Assembly (NCBI GenBank): GCA_030426465.1
Contig: JAUHYK010000010.1
Coordinates: 1 to 64,000 of the forward strand
Reading direction: 5' to 3'
Source of the DNA: Alphaproteobacteria bacterium
Lineage (GTDB): Bacteria; Pseudomonadota; Alphaproteobacteria; Caulobacterales; Parvularculaceae
Length of the DNA stretch: 64,000 nucleotides
This document shows, piece after piece, positions 63,997 to 64,000 of the stretch (its first letter is position 1; each line of letters starts with the position of its first letter). Made by a program: the position numbers and the translations under genes. The notes under the pieces were generated by a model. The model saw only the letters and a program-made list of their open reading frames with translations. It was not told the DNA's origin and searched no databases.

Positions 63997-64000
63997 TTCA

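Noticed and set aside
1..64000. tRNA, rRNA, CRISPR, insertion sequences, integrase or prophage genes
   Set aside because: None seen on either strand; intergenic spaces are too short and lack the needed structures.

Overview
The window looks like a chromosomal segment of an aerobic, flagellated, Gram-negative alphaproteobacterium. The evidence is the order rsh-pyrE-pdxJ-acpS-lepB-rnc-era-recO, a FixLJ/FixK and ccoNOQPGHIS module, a NUDIX-CCA-MoxR-DUF58-BatA block, alphaproteobacterial flagellar genes and evenly GC-rich coding sequence. The gene order and protein style suggest the Parvularculales, Hyphomonadaceae or Caulobacterales; this is inference, because no 16S or other RNA gene is present. 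I see no insertion sequence, prophage, CRISPR array or tRNA. Nearly every base is coding, with short gaps and many 4-nt stop/start overlaps.

Layout. 1-1.9 kb: bamB (cut by the left edge) and a YfgM-like gene, both minus strand. 2.1-18.7 kb: a catabolic region for polyamines or other amines. On the minus strand are a TonB-dependent receptor, an unknown 276-aa membrane protein, a PuuC-like aldehyde dehydrogenase and a class III aminotransferase, with a TPR-sulfotransferase behind them. On the plus strand are an amidohydrolase lipoprotein and, after a divergent GntR/FCD regulator, a four-gene operon of glutamine synthetase-like ligase, aminotransferase, second ligase and PuuB-like FAD oxidase. 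The motif TTGTGATCAC occurs next to gntR and far upstream of the receptor, which suggests one shared regulator. 18.7-29.3 kb: the complete cbb3 oxidase operon ccoNOQPGHIS (minus), then fixL, fixJ and fixK (plus). A perfect FNR/FixK box lies upstream of ccoN, and a double FixJ-like palindrome lies upstream of fixK. Together they spell out a full oxygen-sensing circuit.

29.3-38.7 kb: a flavodoxin-like quinone reductase, an M28 peptidase lipoprotein, and a flagellar block (FliM/FliN-like, motB, flgE, flgK, flgL, flgI). 38.7-48.7 kb: a housekeeping run on the minus strand (folK, rpoZ, rsh, pyrE, pdxJ, acpS, lepB, rnc, era, a radical SAM/B12-type protein, recO). Between rnc and era lies a diverged duplicate of the first codons of era, forming a 36-codon leader ORF coupled to era. 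48.8-50.6 kb: a NYN-domain protein with an acidic tail, a family 5 uracil-DNA glycosylase and a small membrane protein.

50.6-56.8 kb (minus): an acyl-CoA synthetase, the CCA-adding enzyme, a NUDIX CoA pyrophosphatase, a DUF1285 protein and SppA. 57.1-64 kb (plus): a MoxR ATPase, a DUF58 protein, a BatA/DUF4159 membrane protein and a second vWA-like membrane protein, a likely envelope-associated MoxR system that runs to the right edge.

The least explained parts are the TonB receptor plus 276-aa membrane protein attached to amine catabolism, the era leader duplication, and the two large membrane proteins of the MoxR cluster. All family calls come from motifs read by eye; no database search was run.
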